This document shows, in pieces, positions 8,108 through 17,019 of a DNA stretch of 64,000 nt. The stretch is taken from positions 3,702,501-3,766,500 of the forward strand of contig NZ_WHLY01000002.1 in NCBI RefSeq assembly GCF_009296315.1. The letters run 5' to 3'. Under the pieces are notes generated by a model. The model made no database searches. It had not been told where the DNA came from and was given only the letters and a program-made list of their open reading frames with translations. The first letter of the stretch is position 1. Every line of letters starts with the position of its first letter. This stretch comes from Salmonirosea aquatica (lineage in GTDB: Bacteria > Bacteroidota > Bacteroidia > Cytophagales > Spirosomataceae). Both the position numbers and the translations under genes were made by a program.

Positions 8108-9163
8108 ATGGCTACCGTAAAAGAGAAGAAAGAACCCGCTAAGAAGGAAACTGCTAAGAAAGAGTCTGCCCCAAAGTTGCAGTACCCCAAGGAACAATAT
8201 ATGTTCTGGTACGAAAACATGTTACTGCAGCGCCGCTTTGAGGAAAAGGCCGGGCAGCTGTACGGCCAGCAGAAAATCCGGGGGTTCTGCCACCTTTACA
8301 TTGGCCAGGAAGCTTGCTCATCGGGCACGGCTACGGCACTCACTCCCGACGATAAGTACATCACCGCTTACCGCGACCACGGCATGCCGCTGGCGCTAGG
8401 TACCAGCCCGAACGCCATCATGGCGGAACTGTACGGCAAAGAAACCGGCACCACCAAGGGCAAGGGCGGCTCGATGCACATCTTTGATAAGGAGCGTAAC
8501 TTCATGGGCGGCCACGGGATCGTGGGCGCTCAGATTCCGCTCGGAGCGGGCATCGCCTTTGCCGAAAAATACAACGAGACCAGCAACGTGTGCATCTGCT
8601 TTTTTGGTGATGGAGCCGTACGGCAGGGTGCTTTTCACGAAGCCTTGAACATGGCCATGACCTGGAAACTGCCCGTGATTTTTGTGGTTGAAAACAATGG
8701 CTACGCCATGGGTACCTCCGTAGGCCGCAGCTCCAACGTGACCGAACTCTATACTTTGGGCGAAGCCTACGACATTCCTTCGGAGCCCGTAGACGGCATG
8801 AATGTGGAGGCCATCCATGAAGCCGTGAGCCGTGCCGCCGAGCGTGCACGCAAGGGCGAAGGACCTACCTACCTTGAATTCCGTACCTACCGCTACCGGG
8901 GGCACTCCATGTCGGATCCGCAGAAGTACCGCACCAAAGAGGAAGTTGAGGAATACAAGATGCGCGATCCGATCGAGCAGGTGAAGGATACCATTCTTAA
9001 GAACAAACTTGCCACAGAAGAAGAACTCGCCGACCTGGATAAGAAGATCAAGGAAACTGTAGCCGAAGCGGTACAGTTTGCCGAAGAATCGGCTTTCCCT
9101 GATCCCAAGGAGGCCTACACCGATGTGTACGCCCAAGAGGACTATCCGTTTATTATGGAGTAG
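8108..9163 (+). CDS. pdhA: Pyruvate dehydrogenase E1 component, alpha subunit
   Basis: A 351-aa thiamine-diphosphate enzyme subunit that decarboxylates pyruvate in the pyruvate dehydrogenase complex. The TPP motif starts at GDGAVRQGAFHEALNMA (about 166-182) and ends with ENNGYAMGTS; the phosphorylation-loop-like YRYRGHSMSDP is also present. A Lys/Glu-rich N-terminal extension of about 25 residues precedes the core domain. The beta subunit is not in this window, so it must be encoded elsewhere, as often occurs in Cytophagales. The upstream region lacks a consensus -7 box but has the AT-rich CATATCTCATAA element also seen before aspC. Confidence 0.93.
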   Translation: MATVKEKKEPAKKETAKKESAPKLQYPKEQYMFWYENMLLQRRFEEKAGQLYGQQKIRGFCHLYIGQEACSSGTATALTPDDKYITAYRDHGMPLALGTSPNAIMAELYGKETGTTKGKGGSMHIFDKERNFMGGHGIVGAQIPLGAGIAFAEKYNETSNVCICFFGDGAVRQGAFHEALNMAMTWKLPVIFVVENNGYAMGTSVGRSSNVTELYTLGEAYDIPSEPVDGMNVEAIHEAVSRAAERARKGEGPTYLEFRTYRYRGHSMSDPQKYRTKEEVEEYKMRDPIEQVKDTILKNKLATEEELADLDKKIKETVAEAVQFAEESAFPDPKEAYTDVYAQEDYPFIME

Positions 9164-9355
9164 GTTTCATTTCGGGGCTGAAATGTTTAAGCGTTGGAAA
9201 GTTTAGATTTTGGTGTTTGATTACCTCGTCGTTTCCTGATCAATTTGGTTGCTACGTGTTTTCAAAGGCCTAACACCCTAGGGCTGATTGTGATAAAACA
9301 CCTTAATAGTTAAATTAAACCCTGCAACCCTTCAACTTTTAAACAAATTTTCTCC

Positions 9356-9363
9356 TACCTTTG
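9356..9363 (+). promoter_or_regulatory. -7 box TACCTTTG of the TPR protein gene
   Basis: TACCTTTG matches TAnnTTTG and lies 24 bp before the ATG at 9388. Its position decides the start: a TTG at 9361 is inside the promoter box, so the ATG at 9388 must be the real initiation codon. Confidence 0.65.
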
Positions 9364-9387
9364 CGTTCCAAAAATGATTTAATACGC

Positions 9388-10089
9388 ATGAGCAAGAAAA
9401 ACACGGCCAATTCCGGGCTGGAAATCATTGAAAGTCCGGAAGCGCTGGCGGGGCAGATTAACAAGGCGGAAACTTTCTTCCGCCGGAACCAGAAGATAAT
9501 TATTGGTGTAGGCGTAGCTATCGTGGTAGCGGTGGCGGCCTTCGCAGGGTACCGCCTGTATATCGACAGTCAGGAAAGCAGCGCCCAGGTAGCCCTTTCC
9601 AATGCGGTGTATGACTTTGAAGCGGATTCATTGCGCCGGGCTCTCAACGGGAGCGGTGGAAATGAAGGCTTGCTGGCGATTGCCGATGGGTACACCGGAA
9701 CAGACGCCGCCAATCTGGCTGACTTGTACGCAGGTATTGCTCTGATGAAACAGGGGCAGTTCGATCAGGCCATCGAGCGCCTGAAAGCCTTCTCTTCGTC
9801 GGATTTATTGATGCAGGGCCGCGCCGATGCGCTTCTGGGCGATGCCTACATGGAAAAAAATCAGCCTGCCGAAGCCGTAAGTTACTATAAAAAAGCCGCG
9901 GACTATAAATCGAATGAGTTCTTCACGCCTATCTACCTCATGAAGTTGGGCATAGCGCAGGAGAAGGCTAATCAACCGAAGGACGCGTTGGCTTCTTACA
10001 ATAAGATTATCGAAGAGTACCCCCTTTCGGCGGAAGTAACCAACGCCAAAAAATACAAGGGGCTTCTGGAAGGGCAAGTCGGCGAGTAA
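9388..10089 (+). CDS. Membrane-anchored tetratricopeptide-repeat protein (YfgM-like)
   Basis: A 233-aa protein with a short cytoplasmic N-terminus, one membrane helix (about residues 35-57, IIIGVGVAIVVAVAAFAGY) and a periplasmic domain of TPR-type helical pairs, including YAGIALMKQGQFDQAIERLK and ALLGDAYMEKNQPAEAVSYY. The topology and size match YfgM/ancillary SecYEG-translocon-type TPR proteins, but sequence alone cannot prove that partner. I chose the ATG at 9388 because a longer frame beginning with TTG would overlap the promoter. An intrinsic terminator follows at 10115. Confidence 0.82.
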   Translation: MSKKNTANSGLEIIESPEALAGQINKAETFFRRNQKIIIGVGVAIVVAVAAFAGYRLYIDSQESSAQVALSNAVYDFEADSLRRALNGSGGNEGLLAIADGYTGTDAANLADLYAGIALMKQGQFDQAIERLKAFSSSDLLMQGRADALLGDAYMEKNQPAEAVSYYKKAADYKSNEFFTPIYLMKLGIAQEKANQPKDALASYNKIIEEYPLSAEVTNAKKYKGLLEGQVGE

Positions 10090-10114
10090 TGGGCAACCAG
10101 CACACGTAGCTCTG

Positions 10115-10152
10115 AAAAGGATAAAGCCGACACCGGTTTTATCCTTTTTTTT
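10115..10152 (+). terminator. Intrinsic terminator after the TPR gene
   Basis: A 14-bp stem AAAAGGATAAAGCC / GGTTTTATCCTTTT (10115-10128 and 10135-10148), with one G-U pair that is only stable in the plus-strand RNA. The arm ends in a run of eight T residues (10145-10152). Confidence 0.85.
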
Positions 10153-10230
10153 ATAAGCCATCGCCTGTGAAATTTTTAAGGGCTTATTACTGAATAGAGA
10201 ATCCAAAGTCTTACATCCAGAATCCTTTTT

Positions 10231-10710
10231 ATGTCAAGTACCGACAAAAACCTCAGTGAATTTTCTACCAATGATCTACCCGACATCAGCGGACGTACCT
10301 TTGCCATTGTCGTGGCTGAGTGGAACCATGAAGTGACGGAAAAGCTCTTTGATGGAGCCTACCAAACATTAGTGGATTACGGAGCAAAGCCCGAAAATAT
10401 CATCCGTGCCAACGTTCCGGGTAGCTATGAATTGAGTTTTGGTGCCCAGGTATTTGCCCGCAAGCAAAACGTGGATGCCGTGATTGCCCTGGGCTGCGTA
10501 ATTCAGGGAGAAACCAAGCACAACGACTATATCAACCATGCCGTGGCGCAGGGGCTGACGCAGGTGAGCCTGGAATGCCACAAGCCGGTTGTTTTCGGGG
10601 TACTCACGCCCAACACCCAGGAGCAGGCCTTGGACCGGGCGGGCGGCAAACATGGAAATAAGGGGGATGAAGCGGCCATGACGGCCATCAAGATGTTAAA
10701 ATTAGTGTAG
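10231..10710 (+). CDS. ribH: 6,7-dimethyl-8-ribityllumazine synthase
   Basis: A 159-aa subunit of lumazine synthase, which condenses 5-amino-6-ribitylamino-uracil with dihydroxybutanone phosphate in riboflavin synthesis and assembles into pentamers or icosahedral shells. The substrate loop SYEL and the motif GCVIQGETKHNDYI (from about residue 88) with the catalytic histidine are clear. The full length fits the family, with a short N-terminal extension. No FMN riboswitch is visible upstream. A small membrane-protein gene follows after 12 bp and is probably co-transcribed. Confidence 0.95.
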   Translation: MSSTDKNLSEFSTNDLPDISGRTFAIVVAEWNHEVTEKLFDGAYQTLVDYGAKPENIIRANVPGSYELSFGAQVFARKQNVDAVIALGCVIQGETKHNDYINHAVAQGLTQVSLECHKPVVFGVLTPNTQEQALDRAGGKHGNKGDEAAMTAIKMLKLV

Positions 10711-10722
10711 TCTACTTTCGCT

Positions 10723-10977
10723 ATGGACGAAAAATTCTGGTACGACGCCATTGGATGGATTGGATCAATACTGATCGTGGCCGCCTATGCCCTCAGCATC
10801 AGCGGACGTTTGCGGTCGGATGCTCCTTTCTACTTATGGGGCAATATTCTGGGCAGTTTTAGTTTGGTGCTCAATACCTTGTATGTAGGTGCCTATCCGT
10901 CGGCGGCTGTCAATATAATCTGGGTGGTAATTGGCCTGTGGGGCATTGCCAGAAACCGCAGGAAGGTTTTTTCCTAA
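10723..10977 (+). CDS. Small membrane protein, CBU_0592-like
   Basis: An 84-aa protein with three predicted membrane segments (AIGWIGSILIVAAYALSI, LWGNILGSFSLVLNTLYVG and AAVNIIWVVIGLWGIA) and a basic C-terminus. The pattern W-x-G-x-x-x-x-x-x-AY near the start and the Asn-rich middle helix are those of the CBU_0592 family of small membrane proteins, distant relatives of PnuC/MtN3-type transporters, with no known function. It begins 12 bp after ribH. Confidence 0.75.
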   Translation: MDEKFWYDAIGWIGSILIVAAYALSISGRLRSDAPFYLWGNILGSFSLVLNTLYVGAYPSAAVNIIWVVIGLWGIARNRRKVFS

Positions 10978-11093
10978 CAAAAAATCATTCAAATCCTGTT
11001 ACCGTCTTGTCAGGAAGCGATTTCGAAAAGTAAGGATAACGGACATTTTCTACGTAGTATAATTTTCAACTATCAATTGTCAATAAAATAAAA

Positions 11094-12452
11094 ATGCAAG
11101 TCTGGAAATTTGGTGGTACCTCGGTCGGAAAACCCGAGCGCATGCATTCTATTCGCCAACTGATTACATCTACCGATTCGCGCAAAATCGTGGTGCTTTC
11201 GGCGCTGTCCGGTACGACCAACGCCCTGCTTTCCATTGGTGAATCGGCAAAAGCCAACCAGGACGCCGAAGCGGTGGAGAAAATCAAGGCGCTGCGGGAT
11301 CATTACGACACCTTCATTCAGGAACTTTACTCGACCGAAGCAGGGCTGGCGCAGGGAAAAGAAATCGTAGAAAAGGAATTTTCGTTCATCCGGTCTTTGG
11401 TCAATATCAAACCCTTCACCAGCAAGCAAGATAAGGAGCTGGTGGCTGAGGGCGAATTGCTCAGTACGCAGATGTTCGAGGCCTATCTGGCCGAGCAGGG
11501 TGAGAATTCCATCCTGCTGCCCGCTCTGGAATTCATGCGCATCGATGCCGAAGGCGAACCCGAGTTGGCGGTAATAGAAGAACGACTGACTACGATTCTG
11601 GGACAACATCCCGAAAGGCAACTGATTATCACCCAGGGATTCATCTGTCGCAATCCACGTGGCGAGGTAGACAACCTTAAGCGGGGCGGGTCGGACTATA
11701 CGGCTTCGCTGATCGGCGGTGCCATTCGGGCTGAGGAAATACAGATTTGGACGGATATTGACGGGATGCACAACAATGATCCCCGCATCGTCAAACGTAC
11801 CTTCCCAATCCGGCAGTTGACGTTTGAGGAAGCAGCGGAGCTGGCGTACTTTGGGGCCAAGATCCTGCACCCCAGCACCATCACGCCTGCCAAAATGCGC
11901 GGGGTACCTGTGCGTCTGAAAAACACCATGCAGCCTGATGCGCCGGGTACCCTAATCGCCACCAGTAGTACCGACCGCGAGATCAAGGCCATTGCGGCCA
12001 AGGACAACATCACGGCTATTTACGTACACTCGACGCGTATGCTGAATGCCTACGGTTTTTTACGACGTGTGTTCGAAATTTTTGAAAAATACAAAACGCC
12101 GGTGGACATGGTGACCACGTCTGAAGTTTCGGTTTCGGTGACGATTGATAACAGCGAACACCTGGATGCCATTACCGCCGAACTGCGGGAGATCGCCGAC
12201 CTGGAAGAGCACGACCGCGACCAAACCATCGTGTGCATCGTGGGTAATTTCAGTGCCGATAAGGAGGGCGTGGCTATCAAGGTACTGGATGCCTTGAAAA
12301 ATATTCCGTTGCGGATGATTTCCTACGGTGCCTCGGAACATAACCTTTCGATTCTGATTCATTCCAGTTTGAAAGAACAAGCCTTGAATGCCCTGAACGA
12401 GCGATTGTTTTATTATGAGGATGCTATGAAGGATATTTTTACGGCTCCCTGA
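11094..12452 (+). CDS. lysC: Aspartate kinase (monofunctional)
   Basis: A 452-aa kinase that phosphorylates aspartate, the first step to lysine, threonine, methionine and diaminopimelate. KFGGTSVG at residues 5-12 binds ATP; GGSDYTASLIGGAIRAEEIQIWTDIDGM is the aspartate/ATP-binding core; FGAKILHP follows. The C-terminal 140 residues form two ACT regulatory domains expected to bind lysine or threonine. There is no homoserine dehydrogenase fusion. It is 36 bp upstream of serS and could share its transcript. No lysine riboswitch is visible upstream. Confidence 0.94.
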   Translation: MQVWKFGGTSVGKPERMHSIRQLITSTDSRKIVVLSALSGTTNALLSIGESAKANQDAEAVEKIKALRDHYDTFIQELYSTEAGLAQGKEIVEKEFSFIRSLVNIKPFTSKQDKELVAEGELLSTQMFEAYLAEQGENSILLPALEFMRIDAEGEPELAVIEERLTTILGQHPERQLIITQGFICRNPRGEVDNLKRGGSDYTASLIGGAIRAEEIQIWTDIDGMHNNDPRIVKRTFPIRQLTFEEAAELAYFGAKILHPSTITPAKMRGVPVRLKNTMQPDAPGTLIATSSTDREIKAIAAKDNITAIYVHSTRMLNAYGFLRRVFEIFEKYKTPVDMVTTSEVSVSVTIDNSEHLDAITAELREIADLEEHDRDQTIVCIVGNFSADKEGVAIKVLDALKNIPLRMISYGASEHNLSILIHSSLKEQALNALNERLFYYEDAMKDIFTAP

Positions 12453-12488
12453 AACGCGCACTTTTTACATTTCTATTGACCAAGCCTC

Positions 12489-13763
12489 ATGCTACAGACC
12501 ACCTTCATCCGCGATAATAAGGAACTGACAATCGCCGGACTTAATAAAAAGTACTTCCGCGACGCCGAAACCGCTGTGGAACTGATTATAAAACTGGATC
12601 GCCTGCGCCGCGAAACGCAGCAGGAACTGGATCAGGTACTTACGCAATCCAACGCTATGGCGAAGGAAATCGGCGGCCTGATGAAACAGGGCAAAAAGCA
12701 GGAGGCCGAAGTCGCCAAAGCCGAAACGGCCAGCTTGAAGGAACGTTCCAAAGAACTGGATGAACAACTCAAAAGAGTCGAGGCCGAGTTGCACGATGAA
12801 CTAGTCAAGCTGCCCAACCTACCCCACGAAAGCGTACCTGTAGGCCGCACGCCCGAAGAAAACGTAACGGTACTGGAAAAGGGTGAAAAACCTACTCTGC
12901 CCGAGGGAGCTCAGCCACACTGGGAGTTGACCAAAAAACTGGACATCATAGATTTTGAACTAGGCAACAAAATCAGTGGCGCAGGTTTTCCGGTGTACAA
13001 AGGGAAAGGAGCACGGCTGCAACGGGCCATGATTTCGTTTTTTCTAAATGAAGCCACCGAAGCAGGGTACCTCGAAATTCAGCCCCCACTGTTAGTTAAT
13101 GCGGATTCGGGTTATGGCACCGGGCAACTTCCCGACAAAGAGGGACAGATGTACCACGCCACGGCCGATGATCTGTACCTGATACCTACCGCTGAGGTAC
13201 CCATCACGAACCTGTACCGCGATGTGATTTTGCAGGAAAGCGACCTACCCGTAAAAAATACCGGTCACACGCCCTGTTTCCGGCGCGAAGCGGGTAGCTG
13301 GGGCGCGCACGTGCGCGGGCTGAATCGCCTGCATCAGTTTGATAAAGTCGAGCTCGTGCAGATCCGGAAACCCGAAGAGTCGTATGCGGCCCTGGACGAA
13401 ATGGTGGCGCATGTGCAGGGGCTACTGGAAAAGCTCAACCTACCCTACCGCATTCTGCGCCTGTGTGGCGGCGACATGGGCTTCACCTCGGCTCTGACCT
13501 ACGATTTTGAGGTGTGGTCGGCCGCGCAGGAGCGCTGGCTCGAATGTAGCTCTGTATCCAATTTCGAAACCTACCAGGCCAATCGCCTGAAGCTGCGCTA
13601 CAAAACCGAAGGGAAAACCCAGCTGCTGCATACCCTGAACGGTTCGGCGCTGGCCTTGCCGAGAATTCTGGCGGCATTGCTGGAAAACAACCAGCAGGCC
13701 GGCGGTAGCATTCGGATTCCAGAAGTACTGGTTCCTTACTGCGGGTTTGAGACAATTGGTTGA
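12489..13763 (+). CDS. serS: Seryl-tRNA synthetase
   Basis: A 424-aa class II aminoacyl-tRNA synthetase charging tRNA-Ser. The N-terminal domain (about 30-105) is a long antiparallel coiled coil rich in Lys/Glu that binds the tRNA variable arm. Motif 2 is TPCFRREAGSWG; motif 3 is NGSALALPRILAALLENNQ near the C-terminus. Full length for the family. Located between lysC and a ThuA-like gene, all on the same strand. Confidence 0.96.
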   Translation: MLQTTFIRDNKELTIAGLNKKYFRDAETAVELIIKLDRLRRETQQELDQVLTQSNAMAKEIGGLMKQGKKQEAEVAKAETASLKERSKELDEQLKRVEAELHDELVKLPNLPHESVPVGRTPEENVTVLEKGEKPTLPEGAQPHWELTKKLDIIDFELGNKISGAGFPVYKGKGARLQRAMISFFLNEATEAGYLEIQPPLLVNADSGYGTGQLPDKEGQMYHATADDLYLIPTAEVPITNLYRDVILQESDLPVKNTGHTPCFRREAGSWGAHVRGLNRLHQFDKVELVQIRKPEESYAALDEMVAHVQGLLEKLNLPYRILRLCGGDMGFTSALTYDFEVWSAAQERWLECSSVSNFETYQANRLKLRYKTEGKTQLLHTLNGSALALPRILAALLENNQQAGGSIRIPEVLVPYCGFETIG

Positions 13764-13876
13764 TCGACAGAAGAGTGAGGAAATAGGGGAGTAGGACGTT
13801 GAGTAAGCATCTGGCCGCCGGGACTTATAGTAGGAAAAACCAATAGCTCGCTGCTTACCCAAACCCTTTAACCCTC

Positions 13877-14737
13877 ATGCTACGCAAACTATTCAAGGCC
13901 CTGGCCATTGTGGCCGGAATTGCGCTTGTTGCCCTGGGCGGCTTCTATGTGTACGCAATGTACCTTACCCGCAAACTCCCCTGGCAACATCCTGTATTCG
14001 ATACCGAGCGGCCGGCCGATCCGGGTTCCATTGGGCCTAAAGGTGTCTTGGTTTTTACCAAAACCAACGGTTTTAGGCACGAGGATTCCATTCTGGCGGG
14101 GCCGGCCAAGTATAAGGAAATCGCGCCCAAAAAAGGCTGGGATGTAGTGACTACCGAAAATGGCGCCTTCTTCAACGACGACTACCTGTCCCGCTTCAAA
14201 GTAGTCGTGTTTCACTGTACCACGGGCGATGTGCTCACGCCTGAGCAGCAGGCCGCTTTTGAAAAATTCGTAACCCAGGGTGGGGGGTATGTAGGCATCC
14301 ACTCGGCGGCCGATACCGAATACGAGTGGGATTGGTACGACCGCCTGCTGGGTACCCACTTCCGGGATCACAGCATTTTTCCACATACGCCCATAGCAAC
14401 CGTCGTGACGGAGATCAAAACGCATCCTGCCACGGTGCACTTGCCCGATAATTTCCGGCGGGCCGATGAATGGTACAACTACAAGCGCAGTGTACGGGGC
14501 GTAGCGGGTATACAGGTACTCCTTTCGCTCGACGAAAACAGCTATGATGTGGGCGAAACCAAAGGCATGGGCAAGGATCATCCTATCTCGTGGGTCAATC
14601 AGATAGGGCAGGGGCGGGTGTTTTACACAGGCATGGGCCACACCGCCGAGACCTTTGAAGAGCCTCTTTCCCTGCTGCATATCGTCAAGGCTATCGAATG
14701 GGCCGGGAAGTTCGACGATGCATCAGCGATGCCCTAG
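13877..14737 (+). CDS. ThuA-like domain protein with N-terminal membrane anchor
   Basis: A 286-aa protein with an uncleaved-looking N-terminal hydrophobic segment (about residues 8-30) followed by a ThuA/trehalose-utilisation fold, related to class I glutamine amidotransferases. Typical ThuA blocks are seen: VFTKTNGFRHEDS, VVFHCTTGDVLTPEQQAAF, GGGYVGIHSAADTEYEW and GRVFYTGMGHTAETF. Members are widespread in Bacteroidota and linked to sugar metabolism, but their reaction is uncertain. No sugar genes are adjacent here, so no substrate is proposed. Confidence 0.85.
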   Translation: MLRKLFKALAIVAGIALVALGGFYVYAMYLTRKLPWQHPVFDTERPADPGSIGPKGVLVFTKTNGFRHEDSILAGPAKYKEIAPKKGWDVVTTENGAFFNDDYLSRFKVVVFHCTTGDVLTPEQQAAFEKFVTQGGGYVGIHSAADTEYEWDWYDRLLGTHFRDHSIFPHTPIATVVTEIKTHPATVHLPDNFRRADEWYNYKRSVRGVAGIQVLLSLDENSYDVGETKGMGKDHPISWVNQIGQGRVFYTGMGHTAETFEEPLSLLHIVKAIEWAGKFDDASAMP

Positions 14738-14788
14738 TACGGTGGCTCAATAATCCTGGCCTGCGTGCCGTCCTTTCGGGATATTGCC

Positions 14789-14796
14789 TATTTTTG
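14789..14796 (+). promoter_or_regulatory. Candidate -7 box (TATTTTTG) for the glycosyltransferase genes
   Basis: TATTTTTG fits TAnnTTTG and is 31 bp from the ATG at 14827. The upstream -33 region has no clear TTG at the usual spacing, so this is tentative. Confidence 0.4.
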
Positions 14797-14826
14797 CCTT
14801 TCTAACTTCGCGCCTTTGACCGGTAT

Positions 14827-15837
14827 ATGGACGTATCCATCATTATTATAAACTACAAGACTCCCCAACTCTTAATCAATTGCCTGAACTCCATCTACGC
14901 CCACACTACCGGTGTTACATTCGAGCTGATCGTAGTCGATAACGATCCCGAACACTGTGACGGAGAGCAAATTCGTAGTTTATTCCCCGCAGTGCAATGG
15001 ATCGATATGGACTATAATGCTGGTTTTGGCCGGGCTAATAACCGGGGTATGTCCGTGGCCAAAGGAAAGTATTTCTTGCTGTTAAATGCGGATACTCTCC
15101 TGACAGATAACATAATCGGTCGTTGCTTCGAGCGACTTAATCAGCGAACCGACATCGTAGCTTGTGGAGCGCTGCAGCAGTATGCAGACGGAAGCCCAAT
15201 GCCTTTTTACCAGAGCTTCAACGACTTTCGTCGCACATTTTTCATCTTACCACCCAGCCGGTTAGTCGATCGGGTCATGGAGACCCTATACCCCGAACCC
15301 CGGTACGCCGACCCCAACCAGTACGACTGGCTGGTCGGGGCCTTCGTGTTCGTAAGGCGCGAGGGCTATGAGCGTACCGGGGGATTCAGTGAGGATTTTT
15401 TCATGTACGGTGAAGATGTGGAATGGTCGGGACGGCTGGGTAAGTTGGGTAAGCTTTGCATTTTTGATGATTGCAGGTATATTCACTTGGAAAACAAGAA
15501 TCCATTCCGCCGGACCAATATCTCTTGGATCAACCGATTCAGTACGCAGATGCAGGTTTCTAATTTTCTCTGGGTCAGGAAACAATATGGCGTTCTTGCT
15601 TACTTAACCTTGATAGTCAATTATTTAGTCATGATTCCGGTGATTCTGATTTGGCGGATGACGTTGAATGTTAAAGAATCGGGCAACCCTTTTTCAAAGA
15701 TGGGTACCCAGCGGATTTTCCTGCAGAAAACCCGCGTTCTGTTTAAATATTTCTGGAAAACCCTATTCCTGAAGAAAAGCCTGTACAAAATAGATCCCGC
15801 CGATAATATAGATTTGCTGACTGACTCCGAAAATTAG
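14827..15837 (+). CDS. Glycosyltransferase family 2 (rhamnosyltransferase-like)
   Basis: A 336-aa GT-A enzyme. The start DVSIIIINYKTPQLLINCL is the classic GT2 nucleotide-sugar-binding beginning; GFGRANNRGM and LLLNADT supply the donor-site and metal-binding acidic motifs; GAFVFVRREGYERTGGFSEDFFMYGEDVEW is typical of rhamnosyl- and related transferases for cell-surface polysaccharide. A C-terminal hydrophobic helix (YLTLIVNYLVMIPVILIW) may anchor it to the inner membrane. A GT4 gene follows after 26 bp. The two genes hold only one GGTACC palindrome, far below the local norm, which may point to different origin. Confidence 0.88.
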   Translation: MDVSIIIINYKTPQLLINCLNSIYAHTTGVTFELIVVDNDPEHCDGEQIRSLFPAVQWIDMDYNAGFGRANNRGMSVAKGKYFLLLNADTLLTDNIIGRCFERLNQRTDIVACGALQQYADGSPMPFYQSFNDFRRTFFILPPSRLVDRVMETLYPEPRYADPNQYDWLVGAFVFVRREGYERTGGFSEDFFMYGEDVEWSGRLGKLGKLCIFDDCRYIHLENKNPFRRTNISWINRFSTQMQVSNFLWVRKQYGVLAYLTLIVNYLVMIPVILIWRMTLNVKESGNPFSKMGTQRIFLQKTRVLFKYFWKTLFLKKSLYKIDPADNIDLLTDSEN

Positions 15838-15863
15838 TACCCTATCCACACAACTCTTCTGCC

Positions 15864-16979
15864 ATGAAACCCTCCAAGAAACGTATCCTGTTCTTCACTC
15901 CCTTTGCCACCCGAACGGGTTCGGAGATGATGCTCCTGTACATTCTGCAAAACATCGACCGTAGCCGCTTCGACGTCGGGATCGTGAGTTTTGCCCGGGG
16001 CGAATTACTCAGCGAGTTTCCGGCCGACATTCCTGTGTTCATTGTACCCAGGATATTCAGCATCTTCCAAAAAGTACAATTTCATTTGGGCCATAACCCT
16101 ACTCTGAACGCCCTGCGGAGGATAGCCCGGGACTTCAAGGCCGATTTGTGGTACGTGAACACTACCATGCTACCCGAAACAGTGACGATTGCCAAAGAAT
16201 TTTCCATAAAACTGGTTACCCATTTTCACGAACTTCCCCTGACCTACATTTACTTAAACGGGTCAGATATGAAGGACATCATCACCTACTCGCACACCCT
16301 GATCGGCTGCTCGGAGGTGACGTGTGAGGCCATCCGGCAGGCCGGAGGAAAAAATGTGGAATTACTGTATGAATTCATTGACCCGGCCAAGCTGTCGGGC
16401 AATCCCGAACGAACGGCGCAGATACGCCGAGAATTAGGTATTGCTGAATCGGACTATGTATGGATAGGATCGGGCATGACCTCGGAGCGTAAGGGCTTTG
16501 ACATGTTACCCGACCTGGCCGAAGAGCTTGACGACCCTTCTGTGCATCTGGTGTGGGTAGGAGGCCGGATCGACGATGGTCTGGTGTACTATACCGAGCA
16601 GCGATGCCGCAACACAAAGTCGAAAACCCGAATTCATTTGGTGGGAAAGCAGAAAGAAGATTACGGCAACTACCTCAATGTGGGCAACGGTTTCTTGCTA
16701 ACATCAAGGCAAGACCCCTTTCCCCTGGTCATGATCGAAGCCGCACTACTGGGCAAACCCATAGTTTCCTTCCCTTCCGGTGGCGTTTCGGAATTTGTCA
16801 GAGAGGGCATGGGAATAGTAACTGATGATATTAGTGTCAAACAGATGGTGAACGCCATGCGTGAAATCATGGATGGCCGCATTGCGACGGATTCTGCCAA
16901 AAGCAAAGAGCGGGCCAGTCGGTTTAACGTGGAAAATGGTTATCGCAGCTGGTCCGAAATCATTGACCGCATAGGGTAG
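15864..16979 (+). CDS. Glycosyltransferase family 4 (GT-B fold)
   Basis: A 371-aa protein. The N-terminal domain opens with KRILFFTPFATRTGSEMML, with a Gly-Ser in the acceptor loop as in family 4 retaining transferases. The C-terminal donor domain has SGMTSERKGFDML and the nucleotide-sugar motif EAALLGKPIVSFPSGGVSEF (about 290-309). Probably acts with the preceding GT2 in building a surface glycan. No flippase or polymerase genes are nearby, so the product is unknown. It has no GGTACC site. Confidence 0.87.
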   Translation: MKPSKKRILFFTPFATRTGSEMMLLYILQNIDRSRFDVGIVSFARGELLSEFPADIPVFIVPRIFSIFQKVQFHLGHNPTLNALRRIARDFKADLWYVNTTMLPETVTIAKEFSIKLVTHFHELPLTYIYLNGSDMKDIITYSHTLIGCSEVTCEAIRQAGGKNVELLYEFIDPAKLSGNPERTAQIRRELGIAESDYVWIGSGMTSERKGFDMLPDLAEELDDPSVHLVWVGGRIDDGLVYYTEQRCRNTKSKTRIHLVGKQKEDYGNYLNVGNGFLLTSRQDPFPLVMIEAALLGKPIVSFPSGGVSEFVREGMGIVTDDISVKQMVNAMREIMDGRIATDSAKSKERASRFNVENGYRSWSEIIDRIG

Positions 16980-17019
16980 AAACGGCAGGGGCATTCGCTT
17001 TGCTTTCATAAACTATTCC

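Noticed and set aside
8396-9136. 246-codon open frame opposite pdhA
   Set aside because: Antisense shadow of a strongly conserved enzyme gene, with no features of its own.
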